DNA from: Clostridia bacterium
Lineage (GTDB): Bacteria; Bacillota; Clostridia; Christensenellales; Aristaeellaceae
Direction of reading: 5' to 3'
Length of the DNA stretch: 16,859 nucleotides
NCBI GenBank assembly: GCA_017537105.1
Contig: JAFWBZ010000380.1
Coordinates: 1-16,859, forward strand
Shown: piece after piece, positions 1-6,863 of the stretch
How positions within the stretch are numbered: the stretch's first letter is position 1
How the letters are laid out: each line of letters opens with the position of its first letter
The notes under the pieces: generated by a model
What the model was told of the DNA's origin: nothing
Seen by the model: the letters and a program-made list of their open reading frames with translations, nothing else
Databases searched by the model: none
Translations under genes and position numbers: made by a program

Positions 1-566
1 AAGAGCACAGGCGCCACATGGTGGACGGCCGGGACATGACGCCTCCGGAGATCGCCGGGATGCTGGGCATCTCCCTCAATACCCTGTATTCGCGCCGATC
101 CCAGCTGGGCGGCGCATCCTACCAGGCGGTGACGGACATGTACCGGGCCAACCTTTTCGGCAATTATGCGGATCGGAGCCCCCGATACATGGTGGACGGG
201 CAATGGATGAGCCGCCGCCAGATCGCCGCCATGCTGGGCATCTCACGACACACGCTGGCCAACTGGTTCTCCAAGCATAAGGGGAAAACCGTGCAGGATG
301 CCATCGCCTACTACCGCGGCTATCAGACCGGCGAGCGCAAGCGCGGCCATGGGGACGGCCGCCCGCCAATCCTCTACCGGGCCGGACGCAAGGAATACTC
401 GGTGTCGCAGGTAGCGCGGATGTTCGGCGTGGCCCGCACCTCGGGGGAGAACGTGCTGAAGCGGCGCGGCGGCGACATGGCCGCCACGATCCGGCACTAC
501 CGGGAGAGGGAGGACAAGCGGAAGCGCATGGCGGAGGCGGAGATCATGCGCATACTGGGATACTGA
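1..566 (+). CDS. Triple helix-turn-helix repeat protein, 5' end outside window
   Basis: The reading frame is open to the left edge, so the gene is probably cut by the window. An ATG at 18 could start it, but the codons before it (reading RRH) continue the repeat pattern, so 18 is probably internal. The protein is built of three imperfect repeats of about 60 residues. Each has a short VDG- or AGR-containing lead, then a helix-turn-helix core: PPEIAGMLGIS, RRQIAAMLGIS and SQVARMFGV. Each ends in a basic helix with an aromatic YR. Small HTH domains in tandem usually bind DNA, so a sequence-specific DNA-binding or regulatory role next to the replication genes is likely, but I do not recognise a named family. 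The next gene starts 13 bases after the stop behind an excellent AGGAGGTG site, so the two are probably co-transcribed. Ends in TGA. Confidence 0.7.
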   Translation, partial: EHRRHMVDGRDMTPPEIAGMLGISLNTLYSRRSQLGGASYQAVTDMYRANLFGNYADRSPRYMVDGQWMSRRQIAAMLGISRHTLANWFSKHKGKTVQDAIAYYRGYQTGERKRGHGDGRPPILYRAGRKEYSVSQVARMFGVARTSGENVLKRRGGDMAATIRHYREREDKRKRMAEAEIMRILGY

Positions 567-578
567 GGAGGTGTTTCC

Positions 579-1205
579 ATGAACACGGCGATCAAACCGA
601 TTGAAACGATCTATAACGGCTACCGGTTCCGGAGTCGGCTGGAGGCCCGCTGGGCGGTGTTCTTCGATGCCACCGGTATCAAGTATCAGTATGAGCCGGA
701 GGGGTTCAAGCTCAGTGATGGGATTTATTATCTACCGGATTTCTATCTGCCAGACAGCGATACCTTTGTAGAGATCAAGGGAGTTATGTCGGAAAAGGAT
801 ACACACAAGATAGATCAGTTTATGAAGGAGATGGAAGTAGACTTTCTGATTGGCTACAGCGATTTTCAGTTTCAGGCCAGTGACGCATGGTACTCCGGGT
901 TTTCTCTCGCCAAACGGGAGGAATCCGTTCTTTGTCGCTGTCACGACTGTGGGAAGTATTATTTCATGGGGTGGAACGGCAAATGGGCCTGTAAATGCTG
1001 CGGGGCTTATGACGGCGATGGGCATTTTGACGCGATCCTTGACGGCGACGGAGACATAAACCTCTCTCAGCTATTTTATAAGAGACCTTATGATCCGTCC
1101 GATCACAAAGGGCCTGAAATTGGACACTATCCCAAAGCCGCAAAAATCCTGCAGGCTATCACCAAAGCCCGCCAGGCGAGATTTGAACACGGCGAACGGC
1201 CATAG
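579..1205 (+). CDS. PD-(D/E)XK-type nuclease with zinc ribbon
   Basis: A 208-residue protein. The N-terminal third has the layout of a PD-(D/E)XK nuclease: Glu22 in LEARWA, PD at 53-54 in YLPDFYLP, then E65-I-K67-G. Phage proteins of this pattern are presumed to cut DNA during replication or recombination. A zinc ribbon follows, with C121-x2-C124 and C138-x2-C141 (further Cys at 119 and 140), probably for nucleic acid binding. The start is supported by AGGAGG seven bases upstream. The TAG stop overlaps the ribosome site of the primase/helicase gene that begins nine bases later, implying coupled translation. The middle of the gene is clearly AT-richer than its neighbours, which suggests separate acquisition. 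Nuclease activity is inferred from motifs; the substrate is unknown. Confidence 0.72.
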   Translation: MNTAIKPIETIYNGYRFRSRLEARWAVFFDATGIKYQYEPEGFKLSDGIYYLPDFYLPDSDTFVEIKGVMSEKDTHKIDQFMKEMEVDFLIGYSDFQFQASDAWYSGFSLAKREESVLCRCHDCGKYYFMGWNGKWACKCCGAYDGDGHFDAILDGDGDINLSQLFYKRPYDPSDHKGPEIGHYPKAAKILQAITKARQARFEHGERP

Positions 1206-1214
1206 GAGGGCACC

Positions 1215-3605
1215 ATGACATACGACAGACCCTTGACCATCACCACCGCCGGAAGCCGGGAGGCGCGAATCTGGAAGCCCTCGGCGACCACCTGGACGGC
1301 GCTGGTGGAGCGGCTGCGGGTGCCCCAGGCGGGCACCGAGAGCCATGCCGCCTACATGCGCATGAGCAAGGCCCAGCAGGATACGCTGAAGGATGTGGGC
1401 GGGTTCCTGGGCGGCACGCTGCGGCGCGGGCGGCGGAAGATCACGGAGGTGACCGGGCGCGACCTGGTCACCCTCGACCTGGACGCCATCCCCGCCGGCG
1501 ACACCGACGGCGTGCTGTTCGACGTGGACATGCTGGGCTGCGCGGCCTGCGTGTACTCCACCCGGAAGCACGACCCGGAACATCCCCGGCTGCGGGTACT
1601 GCTGCCGCTGGGGCGGACGATCTCCGCCGAGGAGTACGAGCCCGTAGCCCGGCGGATGGCCGGGAAGCTGGGCATCACGAAGGCCGACCCCACATGCTTC
1701 CGGCCCAACCAGATGATGTACTGGCCCAACATATCGGCGGACAGCCAGTACATCTATGAGGTCTATGACAAGCCGCTGCTGGACCCGGACGCGGTGCTGG
1801 CGGAATACAAGGACTGGCACAACGCCGCCGAGTGGCCGGCGCTGCCCGGCGAGGCGGCGGACAACCGCGAGCGGGGGAAGAAGCTGAAGGACCCCGCCGA
1901 GAAGGAGGGCATCGTCGGCGCGTTCTGCCGCTGCTACTCCATCACCCGGGCCATGGACGAGCTGCTGCCCGGCGTGTACCTGCCCACCGACATGCCCGGG
2001 CGGTACACCTACGCCCAGGGCAGCACCGCCGGCGGCGCGCTGGTGTATGACGACAAGTGGCTGTACAGCCACCACGCCACCGACCCATGCAGCGGCATCG
2101 AGGTCAACGCCTGGGACCTGGTGCGGCTCCACAAGTTCGGTGACCGGGACGACGACGTAAAGGACGGCACGCCGGTGAACCGGCTGCCCAGCTACGCGGC
2201 CATGAGCGCCTTCGCCCAGGAGCTGAAGGAGGTCAAGCGCGACCTGCTGAGCCGGCAGATCAGTGCGGCGGACGACTTCGGCGCGCCCGTGGCGGACGAC
2301 GACTGGCTGACGGAGCTGGACACCGACCGGGCGGGAAAGCCGAAGCTGACGGCGGGCAACCTGGCACTGATCTTCCACAACGACCCGGCGCTGAAGGGGA
2401 AGTTCGGCTTCAATACCTTTCGTCACGCCATCACCGCCGAGGGCGCGCTGCCGTGGAACAGCCGCTCCCGCTGCCCGCGGGACTGGACCGACACCGACGA
2501 CGCCTCGCTGCGGAATTTCTTTGACCTGCGCTACGGGCTGACCGGCTCCGGCAAAATCGCCGACATGTTCACCCAGGTGGCCCACGAGCACATCACCGAC
2601 GACGTGGCCGACTACCTGAACGGTCTGACCTGGGACGGCGTGCCCAGGGTGGACACGCTGCTGGTGAAATACCTGCGCGCCGACGACACGCCCTACACCC
2701 GGGCGGTCACCCGGAAGACGCTGATCGCCGCCGTGGCCCGGACCATGGAGCCCGGGTGCAAATTCGACTACGTGCTGACGCTGGAGGGCGTACAGGGCAT
2801 CGCGAAAAGTATGTTGGTAGACATACTCGGCGGGCGCTGGTACAACGACTCCATCCAGACGTTCACAGGCAAGGAGGCCATGGAGCAGCTGCGGGGCAGC
2901 TGGCTGGTGGAGATCCCCGAGGTAGACCGGTTCTCCACGAAGTTTGACAGCGCCGTGATCAAGCAGTTCATCACCCGGCGCGACGACATCTTCAGGGAGA
3001 GCTACGGCTACCGGACTTCCACCCACCCGAGGCGCTGCGTGTTCATCGCCACCACCAACAACCCCGAATTCCTGGTGGACGCCAGCGGGAACCGGCGCTG
3101 GTGGCTGGTCCACTGCAACGCCACGCGGGAACAGCCCGGCGAGGATATGGAAAGTCTGCGGCGCGACCGCGACCAGGTGTGGGCCGAGGCGCTGGAGCTG
3201 TACCAGATGGGCGAGGGGCTTACGCTGCCGAGGGAGCTGGAGAGCGAGGCCACGAAGCGGCAGGTCTCCGCACAATCGGAGGATGCTTGGCGCGGTCAGA
3301 TAGCGGAGTTCCTCACAAAGCCGCTGCCGGAGGATTGGAAGCAACGCTCCATCGCCGAGCGCGTGAGCTGGTGGCGCAGCGTGGACGAGTTTAACCCGGT
3401 GCTGGACGGGAAGCTGGTCGAGCGACAGACAGTGTGCGTTGCTGAAATTTGGTGCGAAATGCTGGGGCGCGACCTGAGCGACCTGGACCTGGTTCGGTCG
3501 AGGCGTATCGGCGCGATACTTCGCGTGACACCAGGCTGGGCGCCTGGCGGGACGCAGCGGACAAACGCCTATGGCGTCCAAAAAACCTTTATCCGAAAGC
3601 CTTGA
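1215..3605 (+). CDS. VapE-family primase/SF3-like helicase
   Basis: A 796-residue replication protein. The N-terminal part looks like an archaeo-eukaryotic-type primase: DLD at 88-90, STRKH at 115-119, PRLRVLLPL around 124-132, and CFRPNQMMYWPN near 161-172. The C-terminal half is the virulence-associated E (VapE) superfamily 3-like ATPase. It has a Walker A-like GVQGIAKS at 525-532, acidic Walker B-like residues E566/E569 in LVEIPEVDR, sensor TTNN at 613-616, and GNRRWW just after. The usual second Walker A glycine is alanine here (A530). It probably primes and unwinds DNA at the phage origin, and the repeat-rich region directly downstream fits that. AGGAGG lies five bases before the ATG. 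The gene follows the nuclease gene with a nine-base gap. The tail resembles the C-terminal module common in phage VapE proteins. Confidence 0.9.
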   Translation: MTYDRPLTITTAGSREARIWKPSATTWTALVERLRVPQAGTESHAAYMRMSKAQQDTLKDVGGFLGGTLRRGRRKITEVTGRDLVTLDLDAIPAGDTDGVLFDVDMLGCAACVYSTRKHDPEHPRLRVLLPLGRTISAEEYEPVARRMAGKLGITKADPTCFRPNQMMYWPNISADSQYIYEVYDKPLLDPDAVLAEYKDWHNAAEWPALPGEAADNRERGKKLKDPAEKEGIVGAFCRCYSITRAMDELLPGVYLPTDMPGRYTYAQGSTAGGALVYDDKWLYSHHATDPCSGIEVNAWDLVRLHKFGDRDDDVKDGTPVNRLPSYAAMSAFAQELKEVKRDLLSRQISAADDFGAPVADDDWLTELDTDRAGKPKLTAGNLALIFHNDPALKGKFGFNTFRHAITAEGALPWNSRSRCPRDWTDTDDASLRNFFDLRYGLTGSGKIADMFTQVAHEHITDDVADYLNGLTWDGVPRVDTLLVKYLRADDTPYTRAVTRKTLIAAVARTMEPGCKFDYVLTLEGVQGIAKSMLVDILGGRWYNDSIQTFTGKEAMEQLRGSWLVEIPEVDRFSTKFDSAVIKQFITRRDDIFRESYGYRTSTHPRRCVFIATTNNPEFLVDASGNRRWWLVHCNATREQPGEDMESLRRDRDQVWAEALELYQMGEGLTLPRELESEATKRQVSAQSEDAWRGQIAEFLTKPLPEDWKQRSIAERVSWWRSVDEFNPVLDGKLVERQTVCVAEIWCEMLGRDLSDLDLVRSRRIGAILRVTPGWAPGGTQRTNAYGVQKTFIRKP

Positions 3606-3610
3606 AACGC

Positions 3611-3827
3611 TGTAACCGAAGGTTTTTGGGGTTTGTAACTGAAGGTTCTTCGGTTACACCCTCGGTTTCAGGGCAAAAGCCCCGTAATTACGGCATTTTT
3701 TGGGATTTGTAACCGAAGAAACGATTCTATTAAATAGAAATAGAAATAGGGGGAATTAGATAGTATAGATAATAGCCTAATATACCTAATACAGATATAC
3801 CTATAGAGAGAGGACGGTTACAGTTAC
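3611..3827 (+). other. Repeat cluster and AT-rich tract: candidate origin or operator
   Basis: A 222-base gap separates the primase/helicase and VRR-NUC genes. The motif TGTAACYGAAG occurs forward at 3611-3621, 3634-3644 and 3708-3718, and inverted at 3648-3658. The second and inverted copies form an 11-bp hairpin with a 3-base loop. Two inverted half sites (GGTTAC, AGTTAC) lie at 3816-3827, touching the next start codon. Between them, roughly 3721-3805, is a strongly AT-rich stretch with short tandem repeats (AAATAG units near 3732-3748), unlike the GC-rich rest of the window. Repeats plus an easily melted tract beside a replication initiator are typical of phage origins; a transcriptional operator is the alternative. 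Confidence 0.5.
3682..3701 (+). terminator. Possible weak intrinsic terminator
   Basis: The perfect 12-base palindrome CCGTAATTACGG is followed two bases later by six T residues. It lies 77 bases after the primase/helicase stop, where a transcript end is plausible. The stem is only 4-6 bp and partly AT, so the structure is weak, and it also falls within the repeat cluster. Confidence 0.3.
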
Positions 3828-4121
3828 ATGTTAGAACGCGACATCGAAGCCCATCTCCGCGAGGGCGTGAAGCACCTGGGCGGCTGGTGCCTGAAGTTTG
3901 TGACGCCGGGGTTTACCGGGGTGCCGGATCGGATCGTGATCATGCCCGGCGGGCGGATCGCCTTCGTCGAGCTGAAGCGCCCCGGCCAGCGGGAGCGACA
4001 GCGGCAGGCCTTCGTCCAGGCCCGGCTGCGGAAGATGGGGTGTAAGGTGTTCAGCGCCGTGGACGGCATGGACCGGGTGGCCGGGGTGCTGGCCTGGTGC
4101 GAGAAGGGAGGTGATCAATAA
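3828..4121 (+). CDS. VRR-NUC domain nuclease
   Basis: A 97-residue protein that is almost entirely a VRR-NUC domain, the virus-type replication-repair branch of the PD-(D/E)XK nucleases. Visible motifs are GVPDRIV with Asp34, then GRIAFVELKRPG with E48-x-K50, then the QRQ-x-F region at 58-62. Stand-alone VRR-NUC proteins are common in phage replication modules, often beside SNF2-like helicases as here, and are thought to process branched DNA. The ribosome site is poor: GAGAGAGGA lies more than ten bases upstream and inverted repeat half sites occupy the space up to the ATG, so initiation could be affected by whatever binds those repeats. The TAA stop overlaps the ATG of the helicase reading frame (TAATG), indicating translational coupling. 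Confidence 0.88.
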   Translation: MLERDIEAHLREGVKHLGGWCLKFVTPGFTGVPDRIVIMPGGRIAFVELKRPGQRERQRQAFVQARLRKMGCKVFSAVDGMDRVAGVLAWCEKGGDQ

Positions 4122-5539
4122 TGTCCGTGTTCAAACCGCATCCCTATCAGCAGTACGCCATCGACAGAATCGTAAATCAGGCGAATGTGGGGCTGTTTCT
4201 TGACATGGGCCTTTAGCCCGGCAAGACCGTTATCACTCTGACCGCCATCGAGAAGCTGATCCATGAGTGGGGCATCGTGAAGCGGGTGCTGGTCATCGCG
4301 CCGAAGAAGGTCGCCGAGGCCACCTGGCAGGCGGAGGCGGCGAAGTGGGAGCACCTGAAGGGGCTGACCTTCGCCACGGCGCTGGGCACGGCGGCGGAGC
4401 GAGCGGCGGCCGTGGAGGCCGGGGCGGAGATCACCGTCATCAACCGGGAGAATGTGGTGTGGCTGGTGAAGTGGTGCGGGGAGAGGACCTCATCCGACCC
4501 GCCTTCGGCGGCCCACCTTCCCCACCGGGGGAAGGCTTTTGGCTGGCCGTTCGATATGGTGGTGGTGGATGAATCGTCATCCTTCAAGAGCCCGAGCGCG
4601 AAGCGGTTCAAGGCGCTGAAGCGGATGCTGCCGAAGATCCACAGCGTGGTGATTCTGACCGGGACGCCGGCGCCCAACGGCATCGAGGACCTGTGGAGCC
4701 AAATCTACCTGCTGGACAGGGGTGAGCGGCTGGGGCGGTATGTGACTCATTACCGGCAGCGGTACTTCGACCACAATCCATGGCGGCACGAGTACGTGCC
4801 GAAGCCGGGGGCGTTCGAGGCCGTCCAGAAGCGGATCTCCGACATCTGCGTGAGCATGAAGGCCGAGGACTGGCTGACGCTGCCGGAGATGATCGTCGAC
4901 GACATCCCCGTGGCGCTGGATCCGGAAGCGGCGAAGGCCTACCGGCGACTGGAGCGGGAGATGGTGCTGGAGGTGGGCGACGAGGAGATCAGCGCCATGA
5001 GCGCGGCGGGGCTGACCAACAAGCTGCTGCAGCTGTGCGGTGGCTCCCTGTACGATGAGGGCGGCGGGGCCGTCCACGTGCACGACGCGAAGCTGGAGGC
5101 GCTGGGCGAGCTGATCGAGCAGCTGCACGGGGAACACGCGCTGCTGTTCTACGGCTACCGGCACGAGCTGCCCGGCATCGAGGCGCGGCTTTCCGGGCTG
5201 AGGTGGCGGCGACTGGAGAGCGCGGCGGACGCCGAGGCCTGGAACCGGGGCGAGGTGGACGTGCTGCTGGCCCATCCGGCGAGTTGCGCCTATGGGCTGA
5301 ATTTGCAGGACGGGGGCAGGCACGTGATTTGGTACACGCTGACGTGGAGTTTGGAATTGTACCAGCAGGCGAATGCCAGGTTGCACCGGCAGGGGCAGGA
5401 CAAGCCCGTGATCGTGCACCGGCTGCTGGTCCAGGGCGGGGTGGACGAGGACGTGGCGAAGGCCCTGGAGGGGAAGGACGAGACGCAGGCGGCGCTGATC
5501 GAGGCGCTGAAGGCGAGGATTGAGAGGTGTAGGAATTGA
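4121..5539 (+). pseudogene. SNF2-like DEAD/DEAH helicase interrupted by TAG in Walker A
   Basis: Read from the ATG overlapping the VRR-NUC stop, this frame encodes a 472-codon SNF2-like helicase. The N-terminal HPYQQYAID and LFLDMGL are typical of phage members. TAG at 4214-4216 (codon 32) falls inside the ATP-binding motif. The family usually has MGLGKT; here the reading is MGL-stop-PGKT, as if six bases were added. Downstream motifs are intact: DES at 150-152, LTGTPAPNG near 179, and QANARLHRQGQ at 416-426. The next in-frame ATG, at 4277, would give a 420-residue product without Walker A, presumably unable to use ATP. A 55-base palindromic repeat is also inserted in-frame around residues 122-141, between the first ATPase strands. 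Readthrough of TAG would restore a full protein but not a normal Walker A spacing. Probably non-functional; an assembly or sequencing error at 4214 is possible. Confidence 0.85.
4488..4542 (+). repeat. Palindromic repeat inserted in-frame in helicase gene
   Basis: The element contains a short hairpin, CCGCC-TTC-GGCGG at 4499-4511, then a second one, CCTTCCCC/GGGGAAGG at 4516-4535, and ends in CTTTTGG. It shares this two-hairpin plan and the TTTTGG end with the repeats at 9654, 10828 and 13422, though its second stem has a different sequence. It is translated as part of the helicase frame without a stop, adding about 20 residues (TSSDPPSAAHLPHRGKAFG) that do not resemble the family. Confidence 0.7.
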
Positions 5540-5583
5540 CGGCCAAGGAGTTTTTGAGGCGGGCCAGGGAGGTCGACCGGCGG
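5537..5583 (+). repeat. Upstream copy of the regulator gene's 5' end
   Basis: These 47 bases match 6092-6138 with one mismatch. In the downstream copy they encode the first 16 residues of the regulator (TAKEFLRRAREVDRR after the start). Here the same residues are encoded after a TTG at 5536 with GAGG nine bases upstream, but the frame then runs into 70-odd residues of arginine- and tryptophan-rich out-of-frame sequence that ends at 5805. I read it as a broken gene start left by recombination. Confidence 0.75.
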
Positions 5584-5591
5584 CGCTGGAC

Positions 5592-5822
5592 GTGGAGGTC
5601 GTGGACGTGTGGCCGCCTGGGCGGCTGTCTCAGACGGAGAAGGACGCCTACGACGCCCTGGCGTCGACGGGGCGGATACGGCCCGTGCGGGTGGACAGGG
5701 ACGGCGCGGGACGGGTATATGTGCGGTATATGGCGGACTGCCCGGAACAATGGATCCGGGAGGAGCTGCGGGAAGCGAAGTATAAGGGCAGGCAGATGGA
5801 TTTGACGGAGGTGGAAAAGTGA
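5592..5822 (+). CDS. Small phage hypothetical protein, start uncertain
   Basis: The frame has a convincing protein-like core: VWPPGRLSQTEKDAYDALAS, then GRIRPVRV, then VYVRYMADCPEQWI and a charged C-terminal tail. I do not recognise a named family. The frame is open back to 5520, but the first 20 or so residues are the duplicated repeat read out of frame, so they are not ancestral. Possible starts are GTG at 5592, 5601 or 5607; the last has GGAGG at 5594-5598 at good spacing. I give the outermost plausible one. The TGA overlaps the GTG of the next gene. If the recombination event removed the original start, the gene may now be poorly translated. Confidence 0.5.
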   Translation: MEVVDVWPPGRLSQTEKDAYDALASTGRIRPVRVDRDGAGRVYVRYMADCPEQWIREELREAKYKGRQMDLTEVEK

Positions 5823-6094
5823 AGCTGATTTATCTGGACCAGCGCGTGATCGTGCCGGTGGTGGATGAAAGCCGGGGCGGGATGCGGTATGAGATGGAGA
5901 TGAGCATCGGGGAGCTGCTGAAGCGGTCGCTGGAGGGCTTCGAGCCGGCGGTGGTGGAGATAGTGTGTTGCGAGGATTGTGAGTATGGGCATATCGGAGC
6001 GACAAGGACTTATAATCATTGCCACAAATTCAATATCTGGACGCCGTATTTCTGGTTTTGTGCAGATGGAAAACCGGGGGAGGCGAGAGCGTGA
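5819..6094 (+). CDS. Small cysteine-containing phage protein
   Basis: A 91-residue protein starting at GTG with GGAGG seven bases upstream and overlapping the previous stop. The N-terminal half is a beta-rich stretch (KLIYLDQRVIVPVV). The C-terminal half has CCEDCEYGH, then CHKF, then FCADGKPGEAR. This C-x2-C...C-H...C arrangement recurs in small phage proteins thought to be zinc-finger-like. Function is unknown. Its TGA overlaps the GTG of the regulator gene, so the cluster 5592-6644 is tightly coupled. Confidence 0.68.
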   Translation: MKLIYLDQRVIVPVVDESRGGMRYEMEMSIGELLKRSLEGFEPAVVEIVCCEDCEYGHIGATRTYNHCHKFNIWTPYFWFCADGKPGEARA

Positions 6095-6504
6095 CGGCCA
6101 AGGAGTTTTTGAGGCGGGCCAGGGAGGTGGACCGGCGGGTGGATGAGGCCCAGGAACGGGTGGAGCGGCTGCGGGCGAAGCTGGAGGCCGGGCGGATGAG
6201 CAGCGTCACCGGAATGCCCCGGGGCGGCGGGGCCGACTGGACGGAAACCGCCGACCGGCTGATCGAGCTGGAGCGGGTGGTGAACGAGCGGATTCGCGAG
6301 CTGGTGCGGTGGAAGCTGGCGGCCATCGACGCGATCCGGGCCGTGGAGGAGCCGAGGCTGAGCGAAGTGCTGGAGCTGTATTACATCGACGGCTTCACCT
6401 GGGAGGAGGTGGCGCGGCGGATGGGACTGGATCAGCGGTGGGTGTACCGGCTGCACGGGCGGGCACTGCTGATGGTGAAGGTGCCGGAGGAGGTGGAAGC
6501 GTGA
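6091..6504 (+). CDS. ArpU/DUF1492-like late transcription regulator
   Basis: A 137-residue protein. The N-terminal two thirds is a long charged, helical, probably coiled-coil region (residues about 1-85). The C-terminal part is a sigma-region-4-like helix-turn-helix: LSEVLELYYIDGFTWEEVARRMG, then WVYRLHGRAL. This matches the ArpU/RinA-like/DUF1492 regulators that sit just upstream of terminase in Firmicutes phages and switch on late genes. The promoter at 6648 is the natural candidate target. GTG at 6091 is chosen because GGGAGG lies eight bases upstream and because the duplicated copy of this gene start begins at the same point. An upstream in-frame extension to 6019 lies within the preceding gene and looks unrelated. 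Confidence 0.8.
   Translation: MTAKEFLRRAREVDRRVDEAQERVERLRAKLEAGRMSSVTGMPRGGGADWTETADRLIELERVVNERIRELVRWKLAAIDAIRAVEEPRLSEVLELYYIDGFTWEEVARRMGLDQRWVYRLHGRALLMVKVPEEVEA
6092..6138 (+). repeat. Downstream copy of 47-bp duplication
   Basis: This is the parental copy of the segment at 5537-5583 (46 of 47 bases identical). Here it is the intact 5' coding end of the regulator gene. The two copies are direct repeats 555 bases apart and could recombine to delete the intervening genes. Confidence 0.75.
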
Positions 6505-6644
6505 AGCGCAGAAATATGGACGACATCGAGAATACCGTTGAATCTGTCGTGACGATCATCTTCATGTTCGCGGGTGCGGTGTTTATCCTGCTCTGTTTGG
6601 CTACGATGATTTGGATGCTGGTCAAACTGGTCGAGATGATTTGA
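6501..6644 (+). CDS. 47-residue single-pass membrane protein
   Basis: GTG at 6501 overlaps the regulator's TGA (GTGA), with GGAGG upstream. A charged N-terminus (MKRRNMDDIENT) is followed by a hydrophobic segment of about 25 residues (VVTIIFMFAGAVFILLCLATMIWML) and a short tail ending VKLVEMI. It is a small membrane protein of unknown function. Its base composition is AT-richer than the regulator's. No enzymatic motif is visible. Confidence 0.6.
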   Translation: MKRRNMDDIENTVESVVTIIFMFAGAVFILLCLATMIWMLVKLVEMI

Positions 6645-6647
6645 CCA

Positions 6648-6677
6648 TTGAAAGCCATGTTTTTAATGTGCTATACT
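6648..6677 (+). promoter_or_regulatory. Late promoter upstream of terminase
   Basis: TTGAAA at 6648-6653, an 18-base spacer, and TATACT at 6672-6677, with an extended -10 TGC immediately before it. It sits just after the regulator/membrane protein pair and before the packaging genes. This is where an ArpU/RinA-type regulator's late promoter is expected. Transcription would start near 6684 and give a leader of about 180 bases before TerS. Confidence 0.7.
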
Positions 6678-6683
6678 GTAAGC

Positions 6684-6863
6684 TGACCGAAGCGGGCACG
6701 AGAACAGGATCGTGTCCGCTTTGCGTTTGGGTGACGCGCCTCACGGCGCGGGACAGGGCCCGTTTCATGGTGCGAGGCCCGGCGGGGACAGGTACCCGCT
6801 CCTCCGCGGTGGTGGGTGCCGTGGATGAAATAATAATCACGATGCCCGGAGGGAGGCGGCGGC
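6684..6863 (+). ncRNA. Structured leader RNA or packaging-site region before terS
   Basis: No convincing gene lies in 6645-6863. Four successive hairpins can be drawn: 6690-6701 with 6710-6721 (12 bp, one wobble); CGCGCC/GGCGCG at 6735-6740 and 6745-6750; GGGCC/GGCCC at 6756-6760 and 6776-6780; and GGTACCC/GGGTGCC at 6791-6797 and 6814-6820 (one wobble). The sequence ACAGG occurs three times (6704-6708, 6753-6757, 6788-6792). It could be a transcribed structured leader, a small RNA, or the cos/pac recognition region, which in many phages lies at the small terminase gene. No T-run follows any of the stems, so a simple terminator is unlikely. Confidence 0.4.

Noticed and set aside
1071..3581. 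836-residue open frame on the minus strand
   Set aside because: It is antisense to the clear primase/helicase gene. It has low-complexity His/Val/Gln/Arg-rich composition and is a by-product of high GC third positions.
3449..3712. 87-residue frame over the end of the primase/helicase gene and the repeats
   Set aside because: It overlaps a strong gene in another frame and its tail is translated repeat sequence.
4214..4216. TAG reassigned as a sense codon in this phage
   Set aside because: TAG is a natural stop overlapping a ribosome site at 1203 and ends the DUF6275 frame at 13182. The other broken gene has TAA, and readthrough would still give a misspaced Walker A.
5536..5805. 89-residue frame from TTG 5536
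   Set aside because: Only the first 16 residues are meaningful (duplicated regulator start); the rest is Arg/Trp-rich out-of-frame reading of the next gene.
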